64,000 nt of DNA from Acidithiobacillus ferrivorans (GCA_018853935.1 JAAOMR010000131.1:1-64000), one strand, 5' to 3'; positions 1 to 8,942 are shown, counted from the stretch's first letter. Notes: generated by a model from the sequence alone, not told the origin. Made by a program: numbers and translations.

Positions 1-92
1 CCAAACTCTTATACGTTAAACAGATAGATTTGTCCAGCGCTCACCGTCCACCTCAAAAACCGAATCATTCACACGGCGACGCTACCCAATAA

Positions 93-404
93 AAAAGGGC
101 TCTTGGCCATATTGAGAATTGCTGGTATCGTTGGGATGAAGGGAAGGGTTATTTTCCGGATTTTGTGGTAGCCATCCGGGGCCGAGATACGTTGGACCGC
201 ATCGCCCTACTGGAAGTAAAAGGTGGGCATTTGTGGGCCGTTGAAGATGAAGTCGAAAAACACGGTGCCGTGCACCCGGCTTATGGCACAGTATTCATGA
301 TTGGTCGTCGCCGCTGTGAAGGGGCATTCCACCACCTGCGCCGTGAAGGGGAACGCCTGACAACAGATGGCGAATTTGCTATGGAGCGGCTGAAGTATAG
401 TTGA
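93..404 (+). pseudogene. 3' remnant of a helicase/restriction-type gene
   Basis: The frame is open from just after a TAA at 90-92 to the stop at 404. It encodes a continuous 103-residue stretch containing CWYRWDEGKGYFPDFVVAI and ALLEVKG, which resembles the extreme C-terminus of DEAD/DEAH-box helicases or type III restriction subunits. No start codon with a ribosome binding site lies in a sensible place; the only in-frame candidate is GTG at 165. I infer a truncated 3' end whose upstream part has been lost. A short independent gene starting at 165 is possible but less likely. Confidence 0.4.
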
Positions 405-456
405 GCCATTCTTGGTATCCAATATGGCACCGGTAATATTTTGCCTGGAGAATGCT

Positions 457-930
457 ATGCCACGGAGTAACAAGGTTAAAGCGGCTGTTTTTTCTGCTGC
501 ATTTCTTATCGCAATATCAGCCATTGTTTACGTAGTAATGCAACCGGCACGGGGTGCGCAGGTTCCTGCTTCGACGCTGGCAAAATCCGGTTCCTGCGTT
601 AAAGGAATCGCCAAAGCCTATGTGTTAAAATACCAAAAACCAATGGACTACCGGGTGTTCCATCGCGCACGCAGATTGTGCAACTACGTACATCTTGACA
701 TGGATATAGTAAAAAAACACACGTTAAACAGTTGCCAGATAAAGCAAGCGGAGCATGCTGTTCAGTCCAGTAACGAGACTCGGGCACATTATGTAAACTT
801 ATCGGCCGGCAATAGCCCGCATCATGGCTCGGTAGAAAGCCCGTCGCCGTTAGGAGGCCAGTACGTTGTATCGTCACTGTATGGGGTCTACTCTCCGGGC
901 TACACCCATTTTCAGTGCAAGGCGAAGTGA
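457..930 (+). CDS. Small exported hypothetical protein
   Basis: This 157-residue protein begins at ATG 457, preceded by CTGGAG. I preferred it to the upstream in-frame start at 412, which has no binding site. Residues 1-31 form a classical signal peptide: basic MPRSNKVK, a hydrophobic core, then a plausible ARGAQ cleavage site. The mature part holds four cysteines that could form disulphides in the periplasm, and has no recognised domain. It stands alone between a gene remnant and a convergent small gene. Function unknown. Confidence 0.55.
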   Translation: MPRSNKVKAAVFSAAFLIAISAIVYVVMQPARGAQVPASTLAKSGSCVKGIAKAYVLKYQKPMDYRVFHRARRLCNYVHLDMDIVKKHTLNSCQIKQAEHAVQSSNETRAHYVNLSAGNSPHHGSVESPSPLGGQYVVSSLYGVYSPGYTHFQCKAK

Positions 931-978
931 ACGGCTCCAACCCAAGCAGGGAAGAGGGGAGTGCCGCCGCCGAGGTGA

Positions 979-1230
979 TCAGGAAATAAACTTAACCAGC
1001 GCGACGATGACGCCCACTGCGACGACCATCATGCCGCCCAGCTTGATGATCAGGCGTTGCTCAAGATCTTTGAGGGAGGCGATGATGTCATCTTTGGTCA
1101 CGAGGTCCTGGATGTTCAGCTCAATGACTTCCGCCAACGCTTCAGCTTGGGCTTCCGCCTGGTCTGGTGGAAGCCCTGCCGCCTTAAGCTTGTTGGCGAA
1201 TTTCAAGGTGTCGAAAGTAAGCGTTGCCAT
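979..1230 (-). CDS. DUF1640-like coiled-coil membrane-anchored protein
   Basis: An 83-residue protein starting at ATG 1230 (MATLTFDTLKFANKLKAAG). The order is a short N-terminal helix, an acidic helix rich in A/E/Q, the LVTKDDI segment typical of small DUF1640/CCDC90-like proteins, a coiled coil, and a C-terminal membrane helix (GGMMVVAVGVIVALVKFI). Such proteins are usually membrane-tethered coiled-coil proteins of unknown role. A longer relative with the same LVTKxDL motif lies at 33140-33496 between the ribonucleotide reductase genes. The start at 1272 would add 14 non-conserved residues. Confidence 0.6.
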   Translation of the reverse strand: MATLTFDTLKFANKLKAAGLPPDQAEAQAEALAEVIELNIQDLVTKDDIIASLKDLEQRLIIKLGGMMVVAVGVIVALVKFIS

Positions 1231-1345
1231 GGGGATAGTATAGCCCGGCCCCACCTTGCCCACAAACCCCACCGCCGCCTTGTGGACAGTTCCCTGTCAC
1301 AGATTGAATGGATGCCTCCCCCAACAGGACCGGCGACGGGGAGGT

Positions 1346-1597
1346 TCAGAAAAGACCCCTTCCTGAAGCGGGGCCTGACTCTGCCGCGCGCAGCGCCCAA
1401 AGGTTGACGGTGCGGCCCTTGGCACTGAGCGTGCAGCGGGGGGAGTGTATCACCCGTTTTCGCGCCAAGGCTTCCAGAAGTTGCGTGGCGCGCGGATAGG
1501 AAAGTCCGAGAGCATCTGCGACTTCCTTGCAGGTCTTTGGACCGCCATGCAAGCAGTGCAAAATGCGCGCGTTATCTGTGCTGGTCAAAGGTTTCAT
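1346..1597 (-). CDS. Small winged-helix DNA-binding protein
   Basis: The protein is 83 residues from MKPLTSTDNARIL (an alternative start at 1615 adds six). Residues 5-65 read as a winged helix: helix ARILHCLHGG, then a helix-turn-helix (TCKEVADALGLSYPRATQLL), then a wing (HSPRCTLSAKGRTVNLW). This is the ArsR/MarR-like layout, and no effector or metal ligands are evident. It is likely a local transcription regulator. It sits next to another helix-turn-helix protein on the same strand. Confidence 0.5.
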   Translation of the reverse strand: MKPLTSTDNARILHCLHGGPKTCKEVADALGLSYPRATQLLEALARKRVIHSPRCTLSAKGRTVNLWALRAAESGPASGRGLF

Positions 1598-1654
1598 GAG
1601 GAAAATCCTGGTCACAGCAGGCAGTCCCGCGCGACGGACGGGGGTGCGTGATAG

Positions 1655-2065
1655 TCAGTCATCGAGTTTTGGCCGGGTTACTGGGTCATTGCGCAGCCAA
1701 CGGCTCCAGAAATCCTCATTGATACTGGAAGAAGTCGGCGTTTCGCATGCCAGTGATTGGCTCGGCTGGATCGGCCGTTGTTTTCTGCGCACTTCCCAAG
1801 CAGCCAGTGCATCGGCATAGGCATCGCCTTCGGCACGCACCCAGATTTGCCGTTTTTCGTTGAAAGGCGCCACCTTGCTGGCCAAACCGTAACCACTCGC
1901 CACCTTCAAGGCGTTGCCGACGATCACCGGGGATATACCCAGGAATGTGGCAATTTCTCGTGAGAACATGGGGCGTGCCAGAGCGGAAATGACTCTTGGA
2001 ACAAAATCTTCAATAATGTTCTGTGGTTCTTTTGTTATTTCGTGCATGGCTCTTATTTTCGTCAA
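1655..2065 (-). CDS. Putative helix-turn-helix protein
   Basis: A 136-residue protein. Residues 20-60 contain a helix-turn-helix-like stretch (SREIATFLGISPVIVGNAL) followed by a wing-like segment ending ERQ-type (NEKRQIWVRAEG). The C-terminal third is polar and low in recognisable structure. The N-terminus may begin at MHEITKEP instead. A DNA-binding role is inferred from the fold pattern only. Confidence 0.4.
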   Translation of the reverse strand: MTKIRAMHEITKEPQNIIEDFVPRVISALARPMFSREIATFLGISPVIVGNALKVASGYGLASKVAPFNEKRQIWVRAEGDAYADALAAWEVRRKQRPIQPSQSLACETPTSSSINEDFWSRWLRNDPVTRPKLDD

Positions 2066-2162
2066 TTCGACGCAAATGTCCAGCCCAGGGTTTTTTGGTG
2101 AGCGTAAATGGCCGCAGGTTGCTGACGGCCGCCCAACCTAAACCTGCGTGATCTGCCGTTGA

Positions 2163-2562
2163 CTAAGAACGTACAAAGTCCAATAACAACTGATAGTTGT
2201 GAGTATCTGCGGCACGAAGCGCTGCGATATAAGCCCTTCCGGTGTCGCTGGCGTCCACCAGACCAATCCGTCCCCAGGTGAAGCTGGGTAGCCCCTGAGT
2301 GGTCAGCCGTGAACAACTCCACCCAAGGCACGGGATAGGCAACATTAGACAGATAATGGGCGATGCTCAGGCCGAAAATCCTTAATACGCCTGACACAAA
2401 AAAGACCTTCGCCAACCACAGACGGATCAGAAGGCCCGCTACGGGTCCAACTGATCGTTCCATCACCCGGTAAACGGTACCGGCGATACCCACCGGCACC
2501 AGCAACCAGCGGATGCCATTGCCGGCCGTCAGGAGTCGGTCGCCGTTGGTGTTCAGTGACAC
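2163..2562 (-). pseudogene. Chimeric remnant: DoxX-like N-terminus joined to a Fic-type C-terminus
   Basis: The 5' part (about 2300-2562) encodes a DoxX-like membrane segment (LLIRLWLAKVFFVSGVLRIFG, up to YPVPW). Homology is then lost in that frame. In another frame, the sequence from about 2285 down to the stop at 2163 encodes FTWGRIGLVDAS...YIAALRAAD...LLLDFVRS. That is the typical tail of Fic-family mobile mystery protein B. Two unrelated truncated genes have therefore been joined, with a frame change at the junction. Neither half could be functional. The 501-bp frame reading through to 2062 is probably accidental. Confidence 0.45.
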
Positions 2563-2575
2563 GTAACCAAACCTT

Positions 2576-5092
2576 TTAACGGGGATACCACAGTATCTGC
2601 CGTGCTTCGGTGGGCACTATGGCGCCATCCAATGCGGGGATGATACGGGGCGTATAATCACCGACAGGCCTTTCCTTGGGTATGCACACCGTGAAATGAA
2701 AGCCATTTATAGATCCGCTGAGAGCCTCGCCGCGCTGCATGGCGTGGGTTATGGCCTTGCTATGGTCCCAAGGTATCGCATATAGCTCGACTTTCACAAA
2801 GTCCGGTGGCAGATCATTGAAGTAGACGGGAAGATGGAAAAGATACGTGTCGTCATCCTCAGTGATACACAGTTCTCCAAAATGCACCTGATTCCAATGG
2901 CGCTCAACCGCCACATGCCAGTCAAGGAGCGCGTTGGCAAAGGCCGCGTTTTGCCGCTTGGCATGGAGGCTGGCTGCGGGAATATAAAGGCGCTCCAGGT
3001 ATTCTCGCAGCATGCGGTTGCTGCTGAAACGGGGGGTAAGGCTGGTCATGCTCTCCCGCATCATGGCCACCCAGCCGCATGGACAACCCTGGGGGTCACG
3101 ACCATGGTAGAAAAGAGGGGCGACTTCCCCCTCCAAGAGGCTGTATAGATCGTTGGCCTCCTTGGCGTCCCAACCCGGGTCGCTATCGTGTTCCTGCATG
3201 TCGCCAATCGCCCAACCGACTTCCGGCGTATAGGCCTCTGCCCACCAGCCGTCCCGCTCCGAAAGATTGAGCCCACCGTTGACCAGGACCTTCATGCCGC
3301 TAGTGCCGCACGCCTCCCATGGGCGGCGAGGGGTGTTGATCCACAGGTCTACCCCTTGCACCATCTGTTCGGCAACCAACATGTCATAATCTTCCAGAAA
3401 CACGATCTTGCCGGCAATATCCGGGTGGCTGACGATGAACTGATTCCACTGGTGGATCATGTTTTTGCCAACGTCGTCCTGGGGGTGGGCCTTGCCGGCG
3501 ATAATCATCTGTACAGGATATCGGGGGTTGGTGAGCAAGCGATAAAGGCGTCCCGGATCGTAGAGCAGCATGTTGGGCCGCTTATAGGCGGTGAATCGTC
3601 GTGCAAATCCGATGGTCAGGATGTTGGGATCCAGAGCGAACTCCGCCTGCTCGATCTGTTCTACCGATGCGCCGGTGCTGGCTAACTGACGGAGATGCCG
3701 GTCACGGGCGAACGTGACCAGACGGCTCCGGGCCTGGGTGCGCAGATCCCATAGGCTTTGGTCTGAGACGCCCTGAAAGAAGCCTTTGATCTCTTCCTCT
3801 TCCAGGTCACCCATCCAGCGACCCTTGCCGCACACTTTGGTCCATGTGGTGGTAGCGGCAGGAGAATCCCAGGAGGGTACATGGACGCCATTGGTGACGT
3901 GAGTGACCGGCACCTCCTCCTGAGGCCAGCCGGGGAAAAGGGGCTGAAAGATGCGGCGGCTGACCTGCCCATGCAAATGGCTGACGCCGTTGGCCATGAT
4001 ACTGCCGCGCATGGCCAGATAGGCCATGTTGAAGGGTTCTTCCTGGTCCTCCGGGTTTTCTCTGCCCAAGGCCAACAGGGTCTCGGCGGGTATCCCAAAA
4101 GAATACTGGCGCAGCAGTTCCGGTGAGAAACGGTCAAAACCAGCAGAGACCGGCGTATGGGTGGTGAAAATGTTGCCAGCGCGGGTAGCGTGCAGGGCAG
4201 AGCTGAAATCTACACCATGTCGTTGCGCATGGTCGCGCGCGCGGGCGATGATGGCGAAAGCGGCATGCCCTTCGTTGAGATGGCAAATTTCCGGTTGAAT
4301 GCCCAGTTTACCCAGAAGGAGCCAACCACCGACCCCCAGGCAGATCTCCTGTTGTAGGCGCATCTCGGACCCTCCACCATAGAGTTCACTGGTGATGCCG
4401 CAATCGGCGGGGTGGTTTATGGGATCGTTACTGTCGAGCAGATAGAGCCGTGCGCGCCCTATCCGCGCTTCCCAGACGCGCAAGAGGATCCGCCGCCCGG
4501 GGAAGGGAAGTTCTATCCGCAGCCATTCACCCTTGGCGTCCCGGACGGGTAATACCGGGAGGTGGTGCGGGTTATTGAAGGGGAAGACCTCTTCCTGGCA
4601 ACCATTACCGTTGATGACCTGACGGAAATATCCCTGTTGCCAGAGCAGGCCCAGTCCGACCATGGGTATTCCCAGGTCGCTCGCCGTCTTCAGGCAGTCG
4701 CCGGCGAGGATACCCAGGCCGCCGGAGTAAATGGGCAGGGCCTCCGAGATGCCAAATTCCATGCTGAAATAAGCGATCTGTCGCACGGGTGGTTGCGGGT
4801 AAGCCTGTTCATACCACGAGGGCATGGCCAGCGTCTTTTCATGAGTGTCGTGGAAATCCGCCAGCATCGCGACAAATTCTGAGTCAGCGGCAAGCTGCTC
4901 CAGACGCTCCGCGGAGATGCTCTGCAGAATCAACCAGGGATTGCGGGTGAGGCTCCAGAGTTCCGGGGCGGCGTGTTCCCAGAGCATATCGGCGGCATGA
5001 CTCCAGGACCAGCGCAGATCCAGGGCCAGATCGGCAAGCGTCAGAAGCTCTTTGGGCAAATGCGGCAGCAGGGAGTAGTGTTCAATGCTCAT
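2576..5092 (-). CDS. glgP: Alpha-glucan (glycogen/maltodextrin) phosphorylase
   Basis: This 838-residue cytosolic enzyme releases glucose-1-phosphate from alpha-1,4-glucans using pyridoxal phosphate. The N-terminal LTLADLALDLRWSWSHAADM is the DUF3417-type start of the bacterial/archaeal alpha-glucan phosphorylase family. The middle has SMEFGISEALPIYSGGLGILAGD and FTTHTPV. The cofactor motif EACGTSGMK places the Schiff-base lysine at about residue 601. Length matches the family. The start has the motif order expected and lies just downstream of a 266-bp divergent intergenic region. No other glycogen genes are adjacent. Confidence 0.93.
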   Translation of the reverse strand: MSIEHYSLLPHLPKELLTLADLALDLRWSWSHAADMLWEHAAPELWSLTRNPWLILQSISAERLEQLAADSEFVAMLADFHDTHEKTLAMPSWYEQAYPQPPVRQIAYFSMEFGISEALPIYSGGLGILAGDCLKTASDLGIPMVGLGLLWQQGYFRQVINGNGCQEEVFPFNNPHHLPVLPVRDAKGEWLRIELPFPGRRILLRVWEARIGRARLYLLDSNDPINHPADCGITSELYGGGSEMRLQQEICLGVGGWLLLGKLGIQPEICHLNEGHAAFAIIARARDHAQRHGVDFSSALHATRAGNIFTTHTPVSAGFDRFSPELLRQYSFGIPAETLLALGRENPEDQEEPFNMAYLAMRGSIMANGVSHLHGQVSRRIFQPLFPGWPQEEVPVTHVTNGVHVPSWDSPAATTTWTKVCGKGRWMGDLEEEEIKGFFQGVSDQSLWDLRTQARSRLVTFARDRHLRQLASTGASVEQIEQAEFALDPNILTIGFARRFTAYKRPNMLLYDPGRLYRLLTNPRYPVQMIIAGKAHPQDDVGKNMIHQWNQFIVSHPDIAGKIVFLEDYDMLVAEQMVQGVDLWINTPRRPWEACGTSGMKVLVNGGLNLSERDGWWAEAYTPEVGWAIGDMQEHDSDPGWDAKEANDLYSLLEGEVAPLFYHGRDPQGCPCGWVAMMRESMTSLTPRFSSNRMLREYLERLYIPAASLHAKRQNAAFANALLDWHVAVERHWNQVHFGELCITEDDDTYLFHLPVYFNDLPPDFVKVELYAIPWDHSKAITHAMQRGEALSGSINGFHFTVCIPKERPVGDYTPRIIPALDGAIVPTEARQILWYPR

Positions 5093-5358
5093 GAAATTCC
5101 TTGAAGTGGGAGTGGTTTGGTCGTTATGGATGCAGATGCCGTTGGCCAGCGAATGGGGTATGGCCTTTTAGGCTGTCACCCAGATTTCCATTTGACGCAC
5201 TGCGGTCAACTGCATATTTGCGACAGCAAAGCCACTTGGCCTTGTTAGAACCTAACAGCTTAAAAGCGCTGACTCAAGTCTGCGTTCAGCAATTGGCATA
5301 ATGGCATGCTGTATTTTTTACTTTTGCGGTAAACTCGTCTACGACTGAACGGGCAACC
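5093..5358. other. Divergent intergenic region
   Basis: This is 266 bp between glgP (minus) and the HIRAN gene (plus), so it must carry promoters for both. I see no clear consensus -35/-10 pair or operator. A short inverted repeat, TTAGAACCTAA, lies at about 5246-5256. Confidence 0.4.
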
Positions 5359-5817
5359 ATGCAACTCATTGAGCATACATTCGCCCCTCTCCGTCTCTTG
5401 CTGGCCTATTCGGGTGCCAAACCACCTTCCGATCGCATTTCAGTCGTTTGGCCGCTGGCGGAAGTGACAGCGCCAGGCGAAATTTTACTGGAGGTAGCAG
5501 GATTTCGCTATCAGGGCATTAGGTTTAATGAGTTGAAAATCGATATGCCGGTTGCCTTCGTTCCCGAGCCTGATAACGAAACGGACAGTAAGGCATTGAG
5601 GATGGAGGCCGGCGGCAGGAGTATCGGATACGTCAAGCGCGCGCAGCGTGACGTGGTTACGAGCTGGTTAGCTCGTTACGATGTAGACGCCCGCATTGAT
5701 CGAATCAGCGGTACCGCAGAACGGGCTCTTGTATATGTTTTCTGTCGGCTATCAGAATGTCCCGCTTCACCACCCCCAAGCCGGCGGCTATGGGCAGAGC
5801 ACTGCGTGGCATTCTGA
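5359..5817 (+). CDS. HIRAN-domain protein
   Basis: A 152-residue protein. Residues 40-115 form a HIRAN domain: VAGFRYQGI, then NELKIDMPVAFVPEPDN, then DSKALRMEAGGRSIGYVKRAQRD. The domain is known from helicases and stand-alone proteins and binds DNA ends or damaged DNA. No helicase part is attached. The last 20 codons cross the repeat also found at 15320-15379. The native C-terminus may therefore have been replaced when that segment arrived, since the final residues look unlike a protein core. Confidence 0.65.
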   Translation: MQLIEHTFAPLRLLLAYSGAKPPSDRISVVWPLAEVTAPGEILLEVAGFRYQGIRFNELKIDMPVAFVPEPDNETDSKALRMEAGGRSIGYVKRAQRDVVTSWLARYDVDARIDRISGTAERALVYVFCRLSECPASPPPSRRLWAEHCVAF

Positions 5818-5820
5818 TAG
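5761..5820 (+). repeat. 60-bp dispersed repeat, copy A
   Basis: About 50 of 60 positions match 15320-15379. One frame of both copies encodes SRFTT-K-AM-LRGIL, which looks like the beginning of a gene that breaks off after about 22 codons. Here it overlaps the end of the HIRAN gene. Confidence 0.6.
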
Positions 5821-5865
5821 ATTTTTGAACGACTTTTCAGCCACTTTCAGTGTCGGATTTAAGGG

Positions 5866-5995
5866 TCAGTCCTTTAGCCATTGCGCGTGCTCTTGCGCCG
5901 CATATCCCTGTAATTCCAAGTCGGCGTGGGCAAATTCCAACGGATGAACCGTGATCTTCGCTAAGGTGCCTTGCGGGTCTTCGATGCGCTCCTTG
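5866..5995 (-). pseudogene. Short coding remnant downstream of the DUF29 gene
   Basis: A minus-strand frame ending in TGA at 5866-5868 encodes QDSKERIEDPQGTLAKITVH followed by PLEFAHADLELQGYAAQEHA and QWLKD. It has coding-like composition and is open up to the end of the DUF29 gene. There is no ATG/GTG start. It may be the displaced 3' end of another gene. Family not recognised. Confidence 0.3.
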
Positions 5996-6466
5996 CTATC
6001 CTGAATCCGGCATCCAATCGGCCATCAATATCTGCTTTTCGGTGTCCCATGGGCAAAACTCCGGGAAAACATCAGGCGACAGATCCGTTTCCTTTGCGGC
6101 TTCTTTTCTGGCTTGCGGCCAGACGTCACATACCACGCTGGCGACTGCTCTTTTCAAAGAAGGAGAAGCATCTAACAGATCAAACAACTCATATCGCTGC
6201 ACATCTATGGTTGATCCCCAACTAACACCACGCCTTTCTGGCTGCCACTGCCACTTGATGAGATGCATGAGAAGCACACGCATACGATTTTTCAACTCAC
6301 GGCGCTGACTAGCCCCCATACTTTCAACTTCCTCCAGGAGATTGGCCCAGTCCAGAGCGCCGATCTGCCGGGTGCGCAAAGCCTCTGCCTGGCTTTCCGT
6401 CCATGCGAGAAAGTCCTGCTCGTACAATGTCGTTATCGGTTGCTCAAGCTGCCTCGCTGTAGCCAT
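5996..6466 (-). CDS. DUF29 family protein
   Basis: A 156-residue protein starting at ATG 6466 (MATARQLEQPITTLYEQDFLAWTE), preceded by a G-rich GGGGTGGG stretch. The start at 6490 lacks any binding site. The N-terminal LYEQDFLAWTE-QAEALR and the central LDWANLLEEVESMGASQRRELKNRM-VLLMHLIKWQWQP are the signature of DUF29, a helical family common in cyanobacteria and proteobacteria. Its function is unknown. It appears monocistronic. Confidence 0.75.
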   Translation of the reverse strand: MATARQLEQPITTLYEQDFLAWTESQAEALRTRQIGALDWANLLEEVESMGASQRRELKNRMRVLLMHLIKWQWQPERRGVSWGSTIDVQRYELFDLLDASPSLKRAVASVVCDVWPQARKEAAKETDLSPDVFPEFCPWDTEKQILMADWMPDSG

Positions 6467-6612
6467 ACCCACCCCAATTTTGCCAAACATGCGATTATTA
6501 AAGCATATTAGGCTGCTTTCGTAGCACTGGCAACTATTTTTAGGCCATTATTTGACCACGGCCACCCCTCAAAAAAGCCAACCTTCAGGGCGGGTTGAAA
6601 TTGAGCACTAGA

Positions 6613-8130
6613 CTAAACAGCAGCGTTTGGTTCATGGGGGGATCCGCCCGTAATGGCTAGCTCCGGTGTCTGAGGGTCCCGCCTCTCGTGTTGCGACGAA
6701 AACATATTCCTTTTGCCGCTGAACAAGACGGACATGCCGATAGACAGCATTGCCGGTACCAGCAGCTCGTAACTGCCCGTCATTTCCGTAATCAAGATCA
6801 AGGTCGATAATGGCGCCTTCGCCGCGCCGGCAAACACGGTCATCATGCCAACAATGATGAACATACTGAGGGGTATCGTCGATGCCGGATCCACCACCAT
6901 AACCAAGTGTCCGAAGATGGCTCCGGCGAGGCCACCAATCACCACCGTGGGGCTAAAGGCACCACCGGAAGCTCCGGACCCGGCTATCAATGCCATGCCC
7001 AGAATCACCCCGAACATGCCCACAGATAAAGCAGCCACGCTGGGGTGAATTGCCGAAGAAATCAGCAACTGCAACCAGCCGTACCCGTTACCAATGGCGA
7101 ATGGCGTGACCATGCCAACCAGTCCGGCCAGAATACCGCCCAGCATGGCCTTGATATAAATTGGGTAGGTTTTTCTCTTCTGAAACCAGCCCCGAATTGT
7201 TTCCAGCACACCGAGCATCACCCGAACAATCAGCGCGGAAAATAGCCCAAAAACGGAAAACCACAACAGATACTTGATCTGGTACACGCTCAACACAGGG
7301 ATGGAAGTAGCGATCAGCGGAGAAAAGCCGGTTTGCATCGCCACAATCACATACGCTATGGACCCTGCCACAAAAGCGGGCAAAATCGTCTCTATTTCAA
7401 AATCATGCCGATAAAATAGTTCCGCGCTGATGATGGCCCCAGCGAGGGGAGCTTTGAACATCGCCCCGAGACCTGCACCCACCCCGATCGCCAACGCTTC
7501 CCGCATTTCCGCATGAGACTGGCGCAAAAGTTTAGCTACTGTGGCACCAACCGCTCCACCAATCAGACTCATGGCACCTTCGCGACCTGACGGCCCTCCC
7601 GCTCCAAGCACCAGGGCAGACGTGAACAGCTTGGCAAAGGAATCTTTTAAGGAGAGATCGGCGGGATCGTGATGATAGGCGGAGATCGCCACATCGGTTC
7701 CCAGGCCGCTGGCACTGCGTGCCACGTACTTCGCAATGAGGCCAGATACGAGCCCTGCCAATCCCAGACAAACCGGCAATAACCAGGGATGCTGCGGAAC
7801 GGCTGAATATGCAGCATTCATTGCATTTGGCACCCCCATTGCAGGGTGCAACCCCGATGCGCCGTTAAAAAAACCACCCGCCGCGTGGGGGGCGTTGTAA
7901 CCCACCAGGTCACCCAGGAACAACCGATTAAACAGATTGATCAGTTTGACAAATAATAACGCCAAAATCCCGGTGATGATTCCGATCAGTATCGGAGTAA
8001 CAAAGTATCTCCGTTTGCTGGGTAGCACATCAAACCGGCGGAGTGCGACCCTATATTGCCGTCGTAAGGCAAACCATATGGTTGCGCCCTGCGCAGGTCT
8101 GTGCTCTCGACAAAGGGGGGCGTCACTCAT
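6613..8130 (-). CDS. clcA: ClC-family chloride channel/transporter
   Basis: This is a 505-residue integral membrane protein with about ten hydrophobic helices. Selectivity-filter motifs are present: GREGA with the gating glutamate at about residue 184 (usual form GREGP), and GSGASGGAFSPTVVIGG near residue 365. It probably exchanges chloride for protons. I chose ATG 8130 (MSDAPLCREHRP) over the TTG at 8166 because the latter lies in inserted repeat sequence. The ATG overlaps the upstream DUF3579 stop as ATGA, suggesting coupled translation. The loop near residue 90 carries a repeat-derived insertion (GLHPAMG). Confidence 0.9.
   Translation of the reverse strand: MSDAPLCREHRPAQGATIWFALRRQYRVALRRFDVLPSKRRYFVTPILIGIITGILALLFVKLINLFNRLFLGDLVGYNAPHAAGGFFNGASGLHPAMGVPNAMNAAYSAVPQHPWLLPVCLGLAGLVSGLIAKYVARSASGLGTDVAISAYHHDPADLSLKDSFAKLFTSALVLGAGGPSGREGAMSLIGGAVGATVAKLLRQSHAEMREALAIGVGAGLGAMFKAPLAGAIISAELFYRHDFEIETILPAFVAGSIAYVIVAMQTGFSPLIATSIPVLSVYQIKYLLWFSVFGLFSALIVRVMLGVLETIRGWFQKRKTYPIYIKAMLGGILAGLVGMVTPFAIGNGYGWLQLLISSAIHPSVAALSVGMFGVILGMALIAGSGASGGAFSPTVVIGGLAGAIFGHLVMVVDPASTIPLSMFIIVGMMTVFAGAAKAPLSTLILITEMTGSYELLVPAMLSIGMSVLFSGKRNMFSSQHERRDPQTPELAITGGSPHEPNAAV
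7839..7855. repeat. Palindromic GC-rich repeat unit inside the ClC gene
   Basis: One unit, TTGCAGGGTGCAACCCC, contains the palindrome TTGCA-GGG-TGCAA. It lies in frame in a periplasmic or cytosolic loop of the ClC gene and encodes part of GLHPAMG. The same unit occurs at 8134-8187, 8595-8661 and, in variant form, 10272-10343. Confidence 0.6.
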
Positions 8131-8579
8131 GTCTTTTGCAGGGTGTAATCTATTGCAACGTGCCAACCCCTCGCAGGGTGCAACCCTTCCTTGCCTTCCT
8201 CAGTCTCTGGCGATCTGTTGTCAACAAGAACCTGGGGCGGGTGATGCCCTCTTGCAATCTCGCCGGTAGCAGGCCTGCCGACTGCAAGCCCATTACCATG
8301 GGGAATGGCCCCCTCCTTCATGAAAATGTTCAGATTGTTCTTGGTGGCGAAATGCAGCAGTTCTGCATACGCTACAGGGTGCGACTGTTCCATGGCTTCA
8401 TCGAAGATAATGGAAGCGCAGCCTTCGATGGTGGCCGGCGCCACGTCATCCTCGTAGTGGATCTTATGGTTGGGACCAAAGTGCGCCAGTCCAACCCCCT
8501 CAATCAGCATTTCCGCCCAGTCCGATGGCCGGAATTTGCGGCGATCAGGCATTACGACACCTTCAATAACAATCAGCAT
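8127..8579 (-). CDS. DUF3579 family protein
   Basis: A 150-residue protein whose N-terminus MLIVIEGVVMPDRRKFRPSD matches the short DUF3579 family. The start is ATG 8579, because the longer frame to 8651 is just translated tandem repeat. The last 25 residues (EGLHPARGWHVAIDYTLQKT) come from another copy of the same repeat, so the natural C-terminus has been extended. The stop overlaps the ClC start (ATGA at 8127-8130), so the two are probably translated together. Function unknown. Confidence 0.7.
   Translation of the reverse strand: MLIVIEGVVMPDRRKFRPSDWAEMLIEGVGLAHFGPNHKIHYEDDVAPATIEGCASIIFDEAMEQSHPVAYAELLHFATKNNLNIFMKEGAIPHGNGLAVGRPATGEIARGHHPPQVLVDNRSPETEEGKEGLHPARGWHVAIDYTLQKT
8134..8187. 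repeat. Two diverged GC-rich repeat units at the DUF3579/ClC junction
   Basis: TTTTGCAGGGTGTAATC and CGCAGGGTGCAACCC lie within 55 bp and are related to the TTGCAGGGTGCAA palindrome. They encode the extra C-terminal residues of the DUF3579 protein and surround the ClC start. Confidence 0.5.
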
Positions 8580-8594
8580 GTCTTGTTTTCCGTT

Positions 8595-8661
8595 GGGTTG
8601 CACCCTGCAAGGGTTGCACCCGGCATGGGTTGCACCCGGCATGGGTTGCACTCTGCAAGGG
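8595..8661. repeat. Tandem 16-bp repeat, four units
   Basis: Four head-to-tail copies of GGGTTGCACCC(T/G)GCA(A/T) plus a final GGG. Each unit carries the TTGCA...TGCAA-type symmetry. The array fills the gap between the 84-residue hypothetical gene and DUF3579. Confidence 0.85.
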
Positions 8662-8674
8662 TTAAAAGGGATGA

Positions 8675-8929
8675 TCAGGTTCCGGTGCGTGTCGAGCGGG
8701 CCGTGCCCACCGCAATGATGCTGATGAGGCTAGCCACATGCAGCTTGCGCGGTATGGCTGTATTGGCGATTCCTTCGGCCATGGAGTAGCTGGCCGTGAT
8801 CACGCAGATCAAACCGTCACGCCCGTGCTGGTCCAGGACGGCATACTTCATCCCCGCATCCAGCGCGTGTTGCGCCAGGGAAAGGACGCGGGCATTCACC
8901 AGATGCTGCAATGCTTCCATTTCAACCAT
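8675..8929 (-). CDS. Small hypothetical protein (84 aa)
   Basis: It starts at ATG 8929 with AGCGGAGA seven bases upstream. The sequence is a mixed helix/strand small domain (EALQHLVNARVLSLAQHALD, then MKYAVLDQHGRDGLICVITA). No family is recognised. It lies upstream of DUF3579 and ClC on the same strand, separated by the tandem repeat. Confidence 0.5.
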   Translation of the reverse strand: MVEMEALQHLVNARVLSLAQHALDAGMKYAVLDQHGRDGLICVITASYSMAEGIANTAIPRKLHVASLISIIAVGTARSTRTGT

Positions 8930-8942
8930 AAGATTCTCCGCT

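Noticed and set aside
3188-3685. 165-codon plus-strand frame inside glgP
   Set aside because: It is antisense to conserved catalytic sequence, without a binding site.
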